NCBI RefSeq assembly: GCF_000026985.1
Contig: NC_017390.1
Location: 2,175,568 to 2,239,567 of the forward strand
Origin: Erwinia pyrifoliae DSM 12163
Lineage (GTDB): Bacteria; Pseudomonadota; Gammaproteobacteria; Enterobacterales; Enterobacteriaceae
DNA length: 64,000 nucleotides
Direction: 5' to 3'
The position numbers and the translations under genes were made by a program. Of the stretch, positions 62,564 through 64,000 are shown piece after piece (positions within the stretch are counted from its first letter, which is position 1; each line of letters begins with the position of its first letter). A model generated the notes under the pieces. It ran no database searches and was not told the DNA's origin. It worked only from the letters and a program-made list of their open reading frames with translations.

Positions 62564-64000
62564 TTAACCTGCTACGTGGCTCATTTTATTAGTGATATAT
62601 TTTCCCGCCTGCATTTGATTTTCAGCGACGTACGAGATGTCCTCTAAAATTTTATTTACCGCTTCCATATTAAACCTGAATGCATCCTCCGCCTGATTCA
62701 GGATACTTTGGATTATTTCTTGCAGTGCAGAATTTTCTATTAATTTTGCGCGCGCTTTGGCCGCTTCAACCAGCATATCAGCGGCTGCAATACTTCCTGC
62801 AGTTTGAATAATGCTATTTGCCAATGTTATTACCGCAGCAGCCATTTGAGTATAATATGAAATTTGCGAAATTCTGAGAGCACTCATATTAAACACACTA
62901 CCGGCACCTTGATAAAATGATCTCAATACCTGCATGAACATTAGGTCCATTATCCTTTTAAGCATTTTCTCACCTATTTTATCTGCAAGTTTGCTGGCCA
63001 TTGAACCAACAATCTTCCCGACAGCAGATCCTATAAGAAGAGTACACGCAATGATAATCAATATTGCGGCTATTGTTCCCATGAATTGCCCTATACGCTC
63101 AGCGAGTTCTTCGTCTTCGAAGACAAAGATTGCTATAGCTGTATATATATCAGAATAAAATTTTATCAAAGGTTGTACAATATATTCCATGAACGGCTCC
63201 ATCCCTTCTTGAATGAATGAATATCCGGTGATCCCTCGATAACCTTCATCTACTGCCATTACACCCAGCAACGCTACCCCCAATACGAATGTGGCCCCTC
63301 CAGTAAGTGCTGACGCCGCGAAACAGAGGAAAGATGCTACCCAACCAAAAATCTTAGATGCCAAGCCCATGGAATTTTGTAAGTCTTCTGCCTTACGGAC
63401 CTCAATTGCATACTCTTGAGCCTGTTTTTCAGCATACTTGGCTGCTGCTTCAGATAACTTTTGTATGAGTAAAGTCAGGGCGCTGAAGTGTTCACTGGAG
63501 TTTTGGCTGATCAACTGCGACATTAATGCGATCAAAAAAGTCAGGCTCTTTGCCTCCTTTACACTCTCGTGATGGAGATTTTGGATAATGCTATGCTGTT
63601 GGACACTTAATGAAGCAATTAACGACTTGGCTTGCCCGAGTGTTGAATTAAGTCGCTCCTGAGCCAGCTTTTTAGCCGCAATTGCAGGGTTGAGTACCGC
63701 AATGACATAGTTTTCATAATTCTTTGATGTACCGTTCATGGCAGATAACGCTGCCGTAACTTCTATGTTCGCAGCAATAAGTTGTAGTTGCAAAAGCGCG
63801 GATTGTGGCTCTTGAGTTTCAGCTTTAACTTGCAGAGTTTTTAAAGTGCTATGCGCTTCATCCAGCCTGGATTGTGCATCGAATTTCATCTGCTCAAGGG
63901 TTTCGGCATGTGCATAGGCTGCTCTAAGAGTATCAGCATTACCTGCCCAATGCAGCCCCTGCGCTTCAAGGTCTGCAGCCAAATTTGAGTAAGCTTTTCC
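62564..64000 (-). CDS. sipB: SipB/IpaB-family type III translocator (5' end outside window)
   Basis: At least 478 codons are visible. The frame stays open to the right edge, so the N-terminus is missing; an apparent start at 63982 is only an internal TTG. Long amphipathic helices precede two hydrophobic regions (SFLCFAASALTGGATFVLGV and GTIAAILIIIACTLLIGSAV). These sit around the conserved MAVDEGYRGITGYSFIQEGMEP, which matches SipB's VADEIVKAATGVSFIQQ. It is a pore-forming translocator that in other species also binds host proteins. sicA would be expected further right. Confidence 0.88.
   Translation of the reverse strand, partial: GKAYSNLAADLEAQGLHWAGNADTLRAAYAHAETLEQMKFDAQSRLDEAHSTLKTLQVKAETQEPQSALLQLQLIAANIEVTAALSAMNGTSKNYENYVIAVLNPAIAAKKLAQERLNSTLGQAKSLIASLSVQQHSIIQNLHHESVKEAKSLTFLIALMSQLISQNSSEHFSALTLLIQKLSEAAAKYAEKQAQEYAIEVRKAEDLQNSMGLASKIFGWVASFLCFAASALTGGATFVLGVALLGVMAVDEGYRGITGYSFIQEGMEPFMEYIVQPLIKFYSDIYTAIAIFVFEDEELAERIGQFMGTIAAILIIIACTLLIGSAVGKIVGSMASKLADKIGEKMLKRIMDLMFMQVLRSFYQGAGSVFNMSALRISQISYYTQMAAAVITLANSIIQTAGSIAAADMLVEAAKARAKLIENSALQEIIQSILNQAEDAFRFNMEAVNKILEDISYVAENQMQAGKYITNKMSHVAG

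Noticed and set aside
63970..63982. TTG at 63982 as the start of sipB
   Set aside because: The frame continues without a stop to the window edge and SipB needs more N-terminal sequence; the gene is simply cut by the window.

Overview
The window is a chromosomal segment of a plant- or insect-associated enterobacterium, most likely an Erwinia close to the amylovora/pyrifoliae/tasmaniensis group. I infer this from the gene sequences, which match E. coli orthologues closely but in an Erwinia-like arrangement, and from three further traits: a remnant type VI secretion cluster, a sucrose scr regulon, and an Inv/Spa (SPI-1/Ysa-like) type III translocon operon. No rRNA, tRNA or CRISPR array was found.

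Layout. (1) 1-3.5 kb: a dead IS110-type transposase remnant, then an AT-rich gene for a 931-residue protein with a possible His/Cys hydrolase-like C-terminus. (2) 3.6-20.9 kb: core genes that in E. coli lie around minute 38-39: ydiY, ydiZ, yniA, yniB, yniC, ydjM, tcyP, osmE, a Bcr/CflA exporter, nadE, cho, spy and the arginine succinyltransferase operon astCADBE. LexA boxes precede ydjM and cho, and a good sigma-54 promoter precedes astC. (3) 21.7-24.5 kb: a general porin with an unusual lysine in its constriction loop, and a YchO-type inverse autotransporter. (4) 24.9-30.1 kb: an incomplete T6SS island (tssL, a broken tssM, tagF, tagH). (5) 30.3-39.3 kb: chaC and chaA separated by a complete sucrose regulon (scrK, scrYAB, scrR) with two ScrR operators. 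(6) 39.4-53.5 kb: a 127-bp ERIC element, hslJ, the hemA-prfA-prmC-sirB2-sirB1-kdsA operon, the divergent lolB-ispE-prs genes, ychH, pth, a SulP transporter coupled to a degenerate EAL protein, and ychF. (7) 53.8-64 kb: an AT-rich virulence island, all on the minus strand. It holds sipB (entering from the right edge), sipC, sipD, an unrecognised gene in the sipA/yspA slot with two nuclear-localisation-like basic clusters, an iacP-like acyl carrier protein, and a 1384-residue protein ending in an aspzincin-like HExxH metallopeptidase motif.

The most interesting signal is that the 931- and 1384-residue proteins, about 50 kb apart, share a central module of about 120 residues but have unrelated C-terminal domains, one His/Cys hydrolase-like and one zinc-protease-like. 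This is the architecture of a modular effector or toxin family. One member sits directly downstream of the Inv/Spa translocon genes, so both may be type III effectors.
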